From positions 47,954,635-48,018,634 of the forward strand of contig NC_064827.1 in the NCBI RefSeq assembly GCF_024166365.1: a stretch of 64,000 nucleotides of DNA, given 5' to 3'. Positions 1-12,700 of the stretch are shown one piece after another. Numbering within the stretch: position 1 is the first letter of the stretch; each line of letters begins with the position of its first letter. The DNA comes from Elephas maximus indicus. Lineage: Eukaryota > Chordata > Mammalia > Proboscidea > Elephantidae. The notes below the pieces were generated by a model. The model was not told the origin of the DNA, searched no databases, and saw nothing but the letters and a program-made list of their open reading frames with translations. The position numbers and the translations under genes were made by a program.

Positions 1-614
1 GTCTCTTTTCAAATGCATATGATTAGCATTTGTGCATTTAAAGCCAAGTTTATAACCTTTGGCTCATTTGAGCCTAACAGCATTGGTAGGTAGAGTCATT
101 ACCACCATTTTACGGGTAATGCTCTGAGAAGTAGAGTGACTAGCCTGAAGTCACTCAATTGCTTGTGGCTGGCATAGGCTTTAGCACAGAGTAGACATTT
201 GATAGTGGATCATTTTTGTCCTTTAAAGCCCAGCTCTGTTTCTGCTACATGAATTCCAAACTCTCAAAGCAAGTCTCCCTCTGGGTGAAAGGCAATCCCA
301 AGATAGCATCAAGTCCCACAGAGTAACCAGGCAAGAGATGAGCATCACAGGCAATAAGGGCTCAATGACAGAGGGGCTGCGGCAACCACGCACTGGCCAG
401 CAACCCACTGCAGTCATTCTGAAAAGTGAGGCCTTGTGGGCAGCAGTACAAACCTATTGCTGATGGCATCTAAGACCCCCAACTCCATCGCTAGCTGTGT
501 GACCTTGGGCAAGTTATTCAACCTGTCTCCATTTTGACGTGTAGAATTAGGAGAATGACTTTTACCTCCTAGGGTTGATTTGAGGATCAAAAGGGTTGTA
601 AAGCATTAAAACAG
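1..614. repeat. TRIM14 3' flank with two MIR-like remnants
   Basis: No gene is visible. A degraded MIR in minus orientation is likely at about 57-190. A clearer plus-strand MIR lies at about 480-605, with the core 'gctgtgtgaccttgggcaag'. The stretch 200-470 holds nothing recognised. Boundaries are approximate. Confidence 0.5.
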
Positions 615-1101
615 TGTCTTAGTTATCTAATGTTGCTGTAACAGAAATACAAGTGGATGACTTTAATAAAGATAAATTTATTTTCTCACAGTCTAGGATG
701 CTAGAAGTCTGAATTCAGGGTGCCAGCTCCAGGGGAAGGCTTTCTCTCTCTGTAGGCTCTGGAAGAAGGTCCTTGTCATCAATCTTCCTTGGCAGAGAAG
801 CTTCCCAGCACAGGGGGTGGTATGAGGTCCCCGTGTCTCTCTGCTTGCTTCACTCTTTTACATCTCAAGGGACTGATCTGAGACATAACCTAATCTTGTA
901 GATTAAGTCCTACCTCCTTAACAGAATTGCCTCTAACCTCACCTCATTAACATCACAGAGATAGGATTTACAACACATAGGAAAATCACATCAGATGACA
1001 AAATGATGGAAAATCACACGATACTGGCAATCATGGAGTAGCGAAGTTGACACACATTTTTTTTGTGGTGGGGAGGAGAGAACACAATTCAATCCGTAAC
1101 A
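615..1101 (-). mobile_element. Solo LTR, MaLR/ERVL-type, sense strand minus
   Basis: Read on the minus strand the element begins TGTTACGGATTGAATTG and ends CTAAGACA, so it has TG...CA ends. It matches the other copies in this window at 10988, 25648, 38010 and 57232. Its AATAAA lies at 682-677, in the same direction as TRIM14 transcription. No internal retroviral sequence flanks it. Confidence 0.7.
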
Positions 1102-3191
1102 GTCTCCAGCACTAGAGTCACTGCTGTTTTTACTTGGCCCCTATGGCTGTGGGTCAAGGAACAAGTTTTGGTCCTCAGGGATAGACAGAGATGTGGGATC
1201 AAGTGTACCCACCTTCCCTACATCTGCAATGTCCTCTGCCTGTCAGAATTAGGCTCTGGGCCATTCCCAGTAGAATTAATTTCCCTTTTTGGGGGGATTC
1301 CTGCAGTACAATGCTTAGACATCTATCCAGCTAGTTTTAAAGGTACTTTGGAGGTTTCTTCTACCTTGTATTCTACTTATATTAGGTTGACTCACATGAA
1401 AGTGCCACTCTTAGGTCAAAACGATTGGAAATTGGCAGATTCACATGGTAAGCCTCATTAATGCACTGAGGCTATGAGCGGGCTTTGGCCTGGCATCTTC
1501 CTCACCCTATCACTGCCCTCCCCACCAAGAAGATGCTTTAACACAGTATTGCTTCAAGCCACATCCAGGGAATTTGACAAAATCAGGATGCTGAACCTTA
1601 AGAACTGAGGCACAAACCCTGGAAAGAGGCCTACTTCCCACCCCCCCGCCGCCCCCACTACAGGAGCTGGCTCCCTATGGGGACCTGCTGGTGTGGCCTT
1701 CTCTATTTCTGTCACTCCGTCTGGAAAACTGGGCTGTCTGGATTTCCTTGGCAACACCTGGACTTGAGGGATTTGAGGAGCATGGGGATGTCTGGGGTTG
1801 CCCACACCCCACTCATGGCTTTACTATTTGTCCCAAGACAGCTGGGAAGACTACCTGTGGTTGGTTAGCTTCAGTCACCTGCTGATTTCTTCCCAACATC
1901 CCCTGAGAAATGAATAAGCAGTAAAATCCCCCAGGCTGAAAGCGGGTCCAGAAGGGTTGGGCCAGAGGGCAGATAAGACACTTTTCTGGAGGGTAGGGGA
2001 CAGGAAACAAGAGGTGGCTCCAGGCCTGGCCCAGATGTCACTGTGAGGGATTATTAGCAATTCTCTTTCAGGACCCCAAATGCGCAATGAGGTCAGGCTG
2101 GGTGATCTAAAGGCCCTCCCAGCTCACTTGTTCTGTGAGTCAATGACAGCCAGCTGCTAGTCATTTACTCACCACCTGAACGTTCAGGGTGGGGAGTATG
2201 TACGGCATAGCTGCCCTCAGAAAGTGTCCCATATGATTGGAAAGATAGGTCCCAGATTTGTGGCTCTAAGAGAAAGAGATTCATGTGGCTTGGGGAGACT
2301 TCCAGGAACAGGTAAGCCTGGGGAAGACTGAGGCAGGCAGAGGGAAGAAGAAAGGGCTTCCCTGTATAAATGTGTATGTGATGGCCTGGGGGAGGATAAC
2401 AGCAAAGTCAAAGGTGCCAAGGTGGGACTTCATGACACAGAGTTCTGATCAGAAGGTCCCTGAGAAGAGCAATAAGAACCTGATGAGGGTGAATAGTTTG
2501 GGGGCAGACTAGAAAAGCCTTGAATGCTAGAGTCAAGTGCTTGTTTTTCCCCTTGTCTTTGGGGAGCTCCTAGATGGCTCTAAGAGTTAAGTGAGATTTT
2601 AGGCAGATAACTATGGCTCTAAGGGGGAGGGTGAGGATGGAAGAGGATTCAGACCAGCAGGTGGTAAGAGACTCTCCAGCTGCTCCGAAGGGAAGTGACA
2701 TGGACAAACTGAAGTAGAGAGAAGGCCGATCCAAGAGACAGTTAAGGGACAGAAGAGTCAGAGTTGAGTGACTCTGGCTCTCCATTCATTAAAATATTTC
2801 TTGTGCACCTACTATGTGCCAGGCATCGTTCTAGGTGCTGCATGAAGGTTCGGAAGCTGAGGATAATGTACTCTGACGAAGTCATGATGCTTGCAGCTCA
2901 GTGTGGACAGTCACCTTCAGGAACCTCAACTAGAAGCACTGTAGTTGAAGCGCTCTGGCGGGATGGCCGACGAGAGAGCCGCAGCTTATGCTTCTTTAGG
3001 GCAAATCGGAAACGAAGCTAGGAGAGAACTGCTCAAAGCACCGGGCTTCACTGGCCGGGGAGGCGGATGAGCACGGTGTCACAGGAGGCAGTGGCCTAGT
3101 CCCGTCTAGGTGGGGTGACACCAGAGGCTGTCGCAACGGTCGCACGTTGAGCGGCCATTCGGTCGCGAAGCGGCCATTCGGGTCGCGGCCC
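1102..3191 (-). other. Probable TRIM14 3' UTR and downstream sequence
   Basis: About 2.1 kb follow the TRIM14 stop. Most of it is not recognisable as a repeat. About 2778-2850 is an L2 3'-end fragment ('cacctactatgtgccaggca'). No canonical AATAAA or ATTAAA on the minus strand was found between 3191 and the LTR at 1101, so the 3' end of the transcript is not resolved. Open reading frames here (for example 1063-1461 plus) have no recognisable protein similarity. Confidence 0.45.
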
Positions 3192-3727
3192 CTAAGGCAG
3201 CCGGGGGATGCTGATGGCGCCTTCCCAGAGCCGCAGGGCCGGGTAGAGCGGCTCCTGGAAGGTGCCGCGGAAGGTGTGCAGGTGGCTCATACCGCCCGTC
3301 ACGTCGTAGAAGGCCAGGACGCCGGCCTCGTAATCCAGGAAGACGCCGAGCCGGTCGGGGTCGTCGCGGGGCCGCAGGCGGCTGCGCTGTCCGTCGTGGA
3401 AGGCCCAGTACTCCAGGTCGTAGCGCTTCAGGCACCAGGACTGGCGGTTGCAGCCCAGGCGGGCGGCATCTGAGGACCCGCAGCGCCGCATGGAGGCGTA
3501 GGCCGCGCCCACCCACCAGCCGGCGCCAGCCTCCTGCACGTCCACCTCCCAGTAGTGGCGGCCGGCGGCAAAGCCGTCGCGGCCCAGCACCTGCCACAGC
3601 GCGTCGAAACGCAGCGCGGACGCCGGCCCCAGGCGGCCCCACAGTCCGCAACGAACCGTCAAACGGTCGGCGGAGAGACGCAGCCGCGCGTGCATCGTGT
3701 CCGGCTCCAACGTCGGGGTCCGCGCAT
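3192..3727 (-). CDS. TRIM14: TRIM14 coding exon 6: PRY-SPRY domain and stop
   Basis: This exon completes Y268 and encodes residues 269-445; the stop TAG is at 3194-3192. The acceptor is cccctctgcag|AT. PRY runs from about residue 275 ('[17 protein letters not shown]'). SPRY hallmarks are 'HYWEVDV' (325-331), 'WWVGAAY' (338-344), 'YWAFHDG' (374-380) and '[17 protein letters not shown]' (394-410). K368 matches the human ubiquitination site K365. The domain gives target specificity in TRIM proteins. The exon is very GC- and CpG-rich, unlike the AT-rich intron before it, which creates long meaningless reading frames on the other strand. Confidence 0.97.
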
Positions 3728-6700
3728 CTGCAGAGGGGCGGGGACACGGGCCACGCCCAGGGGCGGGGCTATACCAAGCCCCACCCCCGGGGAACCGTCC
3801 TGCTGTAATCCAGTAACCGCCCCCGCTCCCTGCACATGTTCACAGCAGAAAATGGGGAACACACAGAAGTCTCCAAAGGAGAAATTAAAAGCCATCCTTT
3901 TAACCCTGATTGCCTCTGGGAAGGTGGCTGAGGGGCAGGAGGAGAGAAAATTTTACTGTACAACCTTTATACGCTTTGAATGTTGTATCATAGGAATTTA
4001 TTGACAACTTCTAGAATTTTAATTAAAAAAAAGAAAACTATCATTAAGACAGGCGTTATGTCCTTCCAATCTTTTTTTTTTTTTTAACTTGTCACTTTAT
4101 AGTTTTTCTTAAGATTGGTATCATACCGTACATGCTCCTGGGTAATCTGCTTTTTAAGTTTACTGATGCATTATGGACATTTTACCACATCAAATAAGAA
4201 CATTTTAATGGTGACCTTAAGATTTTGTTGGATGGATGCAGTATCTTTTAACCTATCCCATATTTTTTAATATTTAGGCTTTAAAATTTTTTCATTGTGG
4301 TAAAATATATATAAAACAATTTTTCCATTTTAACCATTTTTAATAGGCCTTAAAAAAGCTTTAGAAAATGCTAATATTACTCTTTATGAATCTCTCCAAT
4401 TATTTCTTTAGGATATATTCCTAAAAGAGGCATTGCTGGGTCAACAAGTATGCTTCTCAAGGTCTTTGATAAATATGACCAAATTGCCTTCCAGAAAGGT
4501 AGCAGTGATTTAAACTCTGGTCAACAGTGCTCTTTGCATTATACCATATATGTAGACCTGAAGTTTAAAAAATAAAAGTCTGGGTCATAGGGTATGTGGA
4601 TGATCAGTTTTTACACTCTGTCAGACAGTTTTCCAAAGAGATTACACTTTTAACAGCAATATAAGGAAAATTCCTGTTATCCACATACATGTCAACACTT
4701 GATATAATGTTTTTGAAATTTTAGCCATTCTGAAGGGTGCACAGTGCTGTCGCATTGAAGTTTTAGTTTGCATATCCCTGATGACCAGTGTTGTTGAAAA
4801 CTTCTCATATCTTTATTTATATACCCTTCTTTGTGAAGTGTCTGTTCAGGTCTTTGGCTAATTATTTTATTGACTGACTTTTACTTATGGATTTGTAGAA
4901 ATTCTTTATAAATTTTGTTGACTGTTTCTGAATGCAACCATCTCCCAGTCTGAGGTGTGCTTTTTCACTGTCTTGATTTTGTCTTTTGATTAACAGGTGT
5001 TCTTAATTTTATTGAAGTCCAATTTATCAGTTTTTATTTGAGTGTGTTTTGTATCCTGTTTAAAAAAAAAACTCTGCCTACCTCAAGAGCATGAAGATTT
5101 CTCATAAGTTATTTTCTAGAAGGCTTATTGTTTTAACTTTCATGTTTTGGCTTCCAATCCACCCAGAGGTAGGCATTAAGATTCAATTTTTTCATTCAGA
5201 TATCCAGCTAATCCAGTAACTAAAAGAGATTGTTTCCCCACTGCACTGTCATGCCACTTTTATCATAAATCAGATGACCATATGTGTGACCGTATGTTTT
5301 ACACATTGCTGTAAAAAAACATAGCATATCTATGAAAATACCTCACAGGGGAAGGGTGCAGTTGGCAGAAGTACATATAACGTGTGTGTTATTTGCATAA
5401 AAATATGGTATCTTTCTAATTTTCTATTTTGTTTTTCTTTAAGATAGTCTGGGCTATTTTTGGCCCTTTGACTTCTATATACATTTTGGAATCAGCTTGC
5501 CACTTAAAAAAAAAAAAAAATAACACCTTCAGGAATTTTGAAGGTGATTGAGTCTACAGATCATCTGGGGATAACTGACATTTTACAGTAGTGAGTGCTT
5601 CAATCCATGAATATGGTATATCCCTCCATTTATTTAAACCTTCTTTGCTTCCCCTTGAGGAGACCTGGTGGTGTAGTGGTTAAGTATTCAGCTGCTAACT
5701 GAAAGGTTGGTGGCTCGAACCCACCAGCTGCTCTGCAGGAGAAAGATGTGGCAGTCTGCATTTGTAAAGATTACAGCCTTGGAAACCCTATGAGGCAGTT
5801 CTACACTGTCCTGTAGGGTTGCTATGAGTTGGAATTGACTCAAATGCAATGGGTTTTACTTTCCTTCAGTAATGTTTTAGAGTTTTCTATGAAGAGATTT
5901 TACACATCTTTTTAAACACTTATTCCTACTGTTTTTTTTTTAATGTTACTGAAAATAGTGTATTTTAAAAATTTCATCTTCTGATTGTTGCTAATATATA
6001 CAAATACAATTGATTTTTGTATGTTGACATTATATTCAGCAACTATCCTAAATCCATTTAAAATTCTGACTTATTTGTCTATTATTTTGGATTTTGTATA
6101 AATAATCATGTCATCCATTAACAATGATTGTTTTTTTCCTTCCTTTCCAATCCTTACAGCTTTCATTTCTTTTCTTTGCCTTGAGGTACTGTCTAGAACA
6201 TCTAGAACAATGTTGACTAGAAATGGTGGCAGGGGACATCCTTCTTTTCCACTCTCGAGTAAATACCAACAAAATGCATACATATGTGCATCAAAAGGTA
6301 TGCACATTATCCACAATAGCCAAAAATGGAAATAACCCAAATACCCATGAATAGTATAAATAAATTGTGCTGTATCCCCACAATGGAATACTATATAGCA
6401 ATGAAAAGCAACAAACTACTGCTACACATAATCATAAAACTAAGTCTCGCAAATATGTTGAGTGAAAGAAGGGACACATAAAAGAGCACAGTCTGAATGA
6501 TCCAGTTATATAAAATTCAACATCAGTCAAAACTAATTTAGAGTGTTAGAAATCAGTAGATTGGTTACCCTTAGCATATAGTGACTAGGATGGGGCACAA
6601 GGAAGGCTTCCGGGGAGCTAGAAACGTCTATGTCTTGATCTGGGGGAGGTTACAGAATACGCCTACTTTGAAAAGCTCATTGAGCTGTATACCTGGTATT

Positions 6701-9700
6701 TGTGTACTTTTCTCTATGCATTTTATATTTCAATTAAAGTTTATTTAAAAAATGCATATACAGCAATTAATTGAGAAATGACCCCTAACATTGAATCAGA
6801 AAATACACTAAGAGATGATCATTCACTTCTTCATTGATTCAAAAAAATATGTATAAGAATGCATTTACTGCAGCCTTGTTTATAGAAATGAAAAGGTAAA
6901 CCAGCCTAAATGTCCAACATCATGAGATGGGTTAAATATGATATGTCCACTCACTGCAATACTATGCATCCTTTAAAAATAATGATACTTACACTTGTTG
7001 AAATAGAAAATTATCCAGCTCTAGTGTCAAATCAAATAAAAAGATTGCAGAAGAACACGTACCAGATGATCTCATTTTTTAAAAAAGCTACATATATATA
7101 ATGCTTTAAACGTTTGAAAGATTATATGCCTAAATATTAACAGCATTTATTTCTGGGGGGGATAATTGTTTTATTTTTGAACATCTGTAGTTTCTAATTG
7201 CCCTACAAGAAGCATGTATTACCTGTATAATTTTTTAAGGGAACAAACAAAGAGGTTCACAATATATCATTAAATGAAAAAAAGATTACAAAACAGTATG
7301 TATAGTATGACACCATGTTTGTTAAAAAAAAAAAAAAGATATATTAAATACATCTTTGTATGTAAATATATTCTTTGTATAGATATACCAAAGAAAGCTA
7401 GAAGGACATACAGTAACAGCAGTTTTCTATAGAGAGAAGGATTGAGTGATTTTCTTTCTTTTTTTTTTTGCTTTTCTTTGTTTTCTAATTTTTCTACAGT
7501 GAACATGTATTATTTGTTTAATAAAAAACTAATAATAAGGTTAAAGAAAACAAGTTGGGTTTCAACAGAAAAAAAAAAAAGGGGCGACCTCCATTTCTAT
7601 TCCCCACCCCTCCCCGCCCTCTCCACCCTCTGCCCACTCCCGGGGTCTTACATTTTAAGAAGAGTGATCGTTCCGGAGAGAGGCCTGTTTTCAACAAGGT
7701 ACCTGGCTTGGTGCTGGAGGAGCCCGAGAGCTGGCAGTTCATGTCTGTAACAAATTATGAGAAATGAGCAATTGACGCTCATGCAAGCTGCACAAATTAT
7801 AAAGTACGCTAAAAACATTCAAGGACTGGAGATTCACACAGTCTCTCCCCAGGAATCTCATGCAAATATTAGCTGGAAATGCAAATTCACAGCGATAGGA
7901 AACTCAAGGACAAGGCCAGATCTAGGGAGACACGCACTTTGCAGGATCAGACAGGTCAGTGCGAAGTAAGTCCTCAACTTGGGGAGCCGTCAGGGCAGAG
8001 GATGGGCAAGCTCCAGGGCGATCCTGATTATCACTGATTATCTTCAACACACAAGGTAGAGAAGCAAGCTCAAGGTGCAAATGCAAAACTCCAGGATAAA
8101 GATGAAAAACAAGAAACCAGAGCTGAGGGTTCAGAAAGGCCATTTTCAGGTCTCACTCAGGTGAGGGAGGGTTATAAGGAAACCCAAGCCATGGTCTCTG
8201 TCCTCAACAGCTCACAGTCCAGTAAAGGAGATGAGAAATGGGCTCACCTGATCTATAATCCAAGGCAGGGAGAGCTCAAGGTCAGGAGAGAGGAGAGGCC
8301 CAAGGGCTCTGGGGCTTGGAGTCAGGGAAGACTTCTAGGAGGAGGAAGCACTTCAGTTGCCTCTTGAAGGATGGGGAAGATTTGGACATACAGAATAAAA
8401 GATGGGAGACTACTCCAACAAGAGGGTACAGAGAGAGCAAAGGCATGGAAGGCAGGTGTCAGGAGTAGGGAGCCATGGAAGGTGTCTCAGTGAGGGAATG
8501 ACATGAGCAGAAGAATTCTGAAAACTCCCTCTGGTGGGGAAGGATGGGACAGACTGCGAGTGGGGGAAGGGTGCCTGCTAGGAGGCAGGCCTGAACTGAG
8601 GCAGCAGGGATGGAAAAGGGGCTGGGCTGAGGAAATATTACAGAGGCAGAACAGCTCACTGGGAGTGGGGGATGAACAGCAGGGTGGAGTTAACAGGCAG
8701 CATCCCGTTTCCGGAATTGGGGAAGATGCTGCATCCTAGTGTGGCCCCATTGAGCCTGCAGTCTTGGAGCATACAGGTAGAGACATGGGGAGGGGGGGCA
8801 CTGGAAGGGCAGTGTTGCCACAAGACCCCCACCTCCTTGGGTCCTTCCTAGGAGTCAAGACCTCTCATGACGACCTGTGATAGTGAACAGCGAAGACCTC
8901 TTTTTTTTTTTTTGTAAGGGGTGATGGCCCGAGAGGAAACAGAGCCCAGAGGATCAGAACACAGACCCTGGGTCCAGAGTCTGTTTGCATTCTATCTCTG
9001 CCACCTACCATCTGGTTGTGACCTAGGCTAAATTAGCTAGCCTTTCTGAGCCTCAGCTTTCTCATCTGCAAAATGGGGATAATGAAGGCACTTAGCTCAC
9101 AGGGTGATGATAAGGAGTTGCTGTATGAATTCGTGTAAAATGCTCAGAAGGAGTGCTTAGAACACAGAGCAAGTGTAAGCTGTTATCATGGACTCAACAG
9201 GATTCCCAACTCTTTGGGAAAGGACCACTGAGAATGTGAATGTGAACAAACTGCATTTTGGGTCCATCTGAGTAACCTCTTGCAAAAGGTGACAGGGGGA
9301 GATGCCACTCACTGGACACTGATAAGGCCAAAGTTTCCTGGAGACAACTGCTAAGATTCTTCCTCCCACCCCCATATTTTTACTGTTTATTCTTTTTTAT
9401 TGAGATATATCAACTGCTAAAATATCCCCTGGGTGGTGCAAACAATTAAGTGCTTGACTACTAGCCAAAAGGTTGGCGGTTTAACCCACCCGGAGGAGCC
9501 TAGGAAGACAGGTCTGGTGATCTGCTTCTGAAAGGCCATGGCTATGAAAACCCTATGAAGTAGTACTACTCTGCACACAAGGGGTTGCTATGAGTCTGAA
9601 TCGACTCGGCGGCAACTAACAAGGTTGATAATGTGAGTTTTAAAAAATAGCTATATCTCAAGATGAATTTTTCAGTTGGATTGCTATTGTTAGGTGCCGT

Positions 9701-12700
9701 CAAGCTGGTTACAACTCATAGCAACCCTATCAACAGAATGAAACACTGCCCACTCCTGCGCCATCCTCACAATTGTTGTTATGCTTGAGTCCACTGTTGC
9801 AGCCACTGGGTCAAACCATCTTGTAGAGGGTCTTCCTCTTTTTCGCTGACCCTCTTCCTTACCAAGATGTCCTTCTCTAGGGAATTGTCCCTCCTGATAA
9901 CATGTCCAAAGTATGTGAGACGCAGTCTCGCCATCCTTGCTTCTAAGGAGCATTCTGGCTGTACTTCTTCCAAGAGAGATTTGTTCGTTCTTCTGGCAGT
10001 CCACGGTATATTCAGTATTCTTAGCCAACGCCATAATTCAAAGGCATCGATTCTTCTTTGGTCTTCCTTATTCATTGTCCAGCTTTCACGTGCAAATGAG
10101 GTGACTGAAAATACCGTGAATTGGGTCAGATGCACTTTAGCCCTCAAAGCGACATCTTTGCTTTTGATCACTTTAAAGAGGTCTTTTGAAGCAGATTTCC
10201 CTAATGCAATGTATAGTTTGATTTCTTGACTGCTGTTTCCCTGGGTGTTGATTGCGAATCTAAGTAAAATGAAATCCTTGACAACTTCAATCTTTTCTCT
10301 ATCACGATGTTGCTTATTGGTCCAGTCGTGAGGATTTTTTGTTTTCTTTATGTTGAGCTGTCATCTACAACTGAAGGCTGTGATCTTTGATTTTCATCAG
10401 TTAAGTGCTTCAAGTCCTTTTCACTTTCAGCGAGCAAGGTTGTATCATCTGCATATCACAGGTTGTCAACGAGTCTTCTTCCAATCCCGATGCCCCATCC
10501 TTCTTCATACAGTCCAGCTTCTCAGGGTATTTGCTTAGCATACAGATTAAGTATGATGAAAGGATACAACCCTGACACACATCTTTCCTGATTTTAAACC
10601 ACACAGCATCCTTTTGCTCTGTTCGAACAACCGCGTATGGATCTATGTACATGAGCACAATTATGTGTTCTAGAATTCCCATTCTTCACAATGTTACCCA
10701 TAATTTGTTATGGCCTACATAGTCGAATGCCTTTCCACAGTCAATAAAACACAGGCAAACATCTTTCCGGTATTCTCTGCTTTCAAGATCCATCTGACAT
10801 CAGTAATGATATCCCTTGTTCCATATCCTCTTCTGAATCCAGCTTGAATTTTTGGCAGTTTCCTGTTGAGGTACTGCTGCAACCGTTTTTGAATGATCTG
10901 GAGCAAAATTTTACTTGCATGTGATATTAATTATATCGTTGGATAATTTCTGCATTCTGTTGGATCACCTTTCTTTGGAATGGGCACTATTATGGTTTGA
11001 ATTGTGTCCCCCCAAAATATGTGTCAGTTTCGTTAGGCCATGTGTGGTTGTCCTTCATTTTGTGATTTTCGTATGTTGTAAGTCATAATCTCTGCCTGTG
11101 GTTAAAAGGATTAGGGTGGGATGTAACACTCTTGCTCAGGTCACCTCCCTGATTCAATGTAAAGGGAATTCCCCTGGGGTGTGGCCTGCACCGCCTTTTA
11201 TCTTACAAGAGATAAAAGGAAAGGGAAGCTAGCAAGGAGTTTGGAGCCTCATACCACCAAGAAAGCAGTGCCAGAGGCAGAATGCATCCTTTGGACCTGA
11301 GGTTCCTGCGCTGAGATGCTCCCAGACCAAGGGAAGACTGATGACAAGGACCTTCCTCCAGAGCCAAGAGAGACAGACAACCTCCCCCTGGAGCTGAATT
11401 TGGACTTGTAGCCTACTTGACTGTGAAAGAATAAACTTCTCTTTGTTAAAGCCATCCACTTTTGGTATTTCTGTTATAGAAGCACTAGATAACTAAGACA
11501 GGCACAAATATGGATCTCTTCCAGTTGGTTGGCCAGGTAGCTGTCTTCCAAATTTCTTGGCAGAGACGAGTGAACACCTCTAGCGCTGCACCCGTTTTTT
11601 GAAACATCTCAATTGGTATTCTGTCAATTCCTGGAGCCTTGTTTTTTGCCAATGCCTTCAGTGCAGCTTAGACTTCTTCCTTTAATATCATCAGTTCTTG
11701 AACATATGCTACTTCCTGAAATGGTTGAACACTGACCAATTCTTTTTGGTATGGTGACTGTGTATTCCTTCCATCTTCTTTTGATGCTTTCTGGGTCATT
11801 CAATATTTTACCTACACCCAAAGCCCACGGCCATTGAGTCACTTCCAACTCATAGCAACCTCACAGGGTTTCCAAGACTGTAAATCTCAATGGGAGCAGA
11901 CTGTCACATGTCTCTCCTGAAGAGCCACTGGCGGTTTCGCACCTTCAAAACTGCAACCCTAAACTTGAATTTTTTTCTTCAGCTCTTTCTCCTTGAGAAA
12001 TGCCAAGCGTGTTCTTCACCTTTGGTTTTCTAACTCCAGGTCTTTGCACACTTCATTCTAATACTTTGTCTTCTCCAGCCACCTTTTGAAATCTTCTGTT
12101 CAGCTGTATGGGCTATGTATCCAAAATTTCAGTGGAAGTCATGGGAAAAGAGAATATCAACTACGAATTAAAAATCTGCTGTAACAAAGCAGTTTACGAG
12201 AGTTCACTGTCCAGCCCGAGTTCACTGTCCAGCCCCGCTGCGCTCCCAGCAGGTTTCAGCATTCTCTCATCTCAGTGTGAAATGCCTCTCTCTGTTCTCT
12301 CTGGTTTTCAAAATCTTACTTATCTTCAAGGCCCAGCTCAAGTGCCACCTCCTCCAGGAAGTCCTCTCTGGTGTCCCTGTCAGAATCACTCACTCTTCCC
12401 TCCAAGGCCCAACCGCACCTGCTGTGTGTCAGTTTGGCACTCATTTCGTGAAATCGTCTCCTCTGCTAGGACAGGGCCTGGTCTCATCTCTCCCCATATC
12501 CCAGCGGGTGCTCAGTGGGTGCCTGGGGCATTTCTGTCTCTCCTCCTCTGGCCTCTTTCCTTCTCTTTTGCTTTCCTTTTCTCCCGATCTTAAGAGTTGG
12601 CACTGCCACGCCCCATTTGACAAGGGGCTTCCAATCTTCTCAACCTCAACTCTCCTCAACCTCATTTCCCCTCTCCCTGCCCTTGAGGTGCTCCAGCCAC

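Larger units (their letters stand above)
3728..7651 (-). other. TRIM14 intron 5
   Basis: 3.9 kb, GT-AG. 3728-4010 is unrecognised. About 4020 to 7550 is almost entirely old L1-type LINE sequence in both orientations, with one AfroSINE inserted. The last about 100 bases before the donor are C-rich. Confidence 0.8.
9675..12110 (-). mobile_element. RTE-clade (BovB-like) LINE, minus orientation, broken by an LTR and a SINE
   Basis: The 3' end lies at about 9690. Reading minus, 9779-10171 encodes the RTE C-terminal tail ('[20 protein letters not shown]', '[20 protein letters not shown]'), and 10410-10906 gives reverse-transcriptase pieces ('[20 protein letters not shown]', '[13 protein letters not shown]'). 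Frames are broken by stops and shifts. A solo LTR sits at 10988-11500 and a SINE at 11815-11960, with RTE sequence resuming after each. The copy lacks the endonuclease end and is a dead fragment. Confidence 0.85.

Noticed and set aside
1063-1461. 132-codon plus-strand frame downstream of TRIM14
   Set aside because: Begins inside an LTR and shows no protein similarity. It was considered as part of NANS, the gene expected downstream, but does not match it.
3106-3747. A 213-codon minus-strand frame and long plus-strand frames over the same stretch
   Set aside because: They are shadows of the GC-rich TRIM14 SPRY exon in other frames; only the frame at 3192-3727 gives a known domain.
9779-10171. 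Readable RTE protein segment as a possible domesticated gene
   Set aside because: The flanking frames are broken by stops, shifts, an LTR and a SINE; it is a dead LINE copy like the ones at 49652 and 61720.
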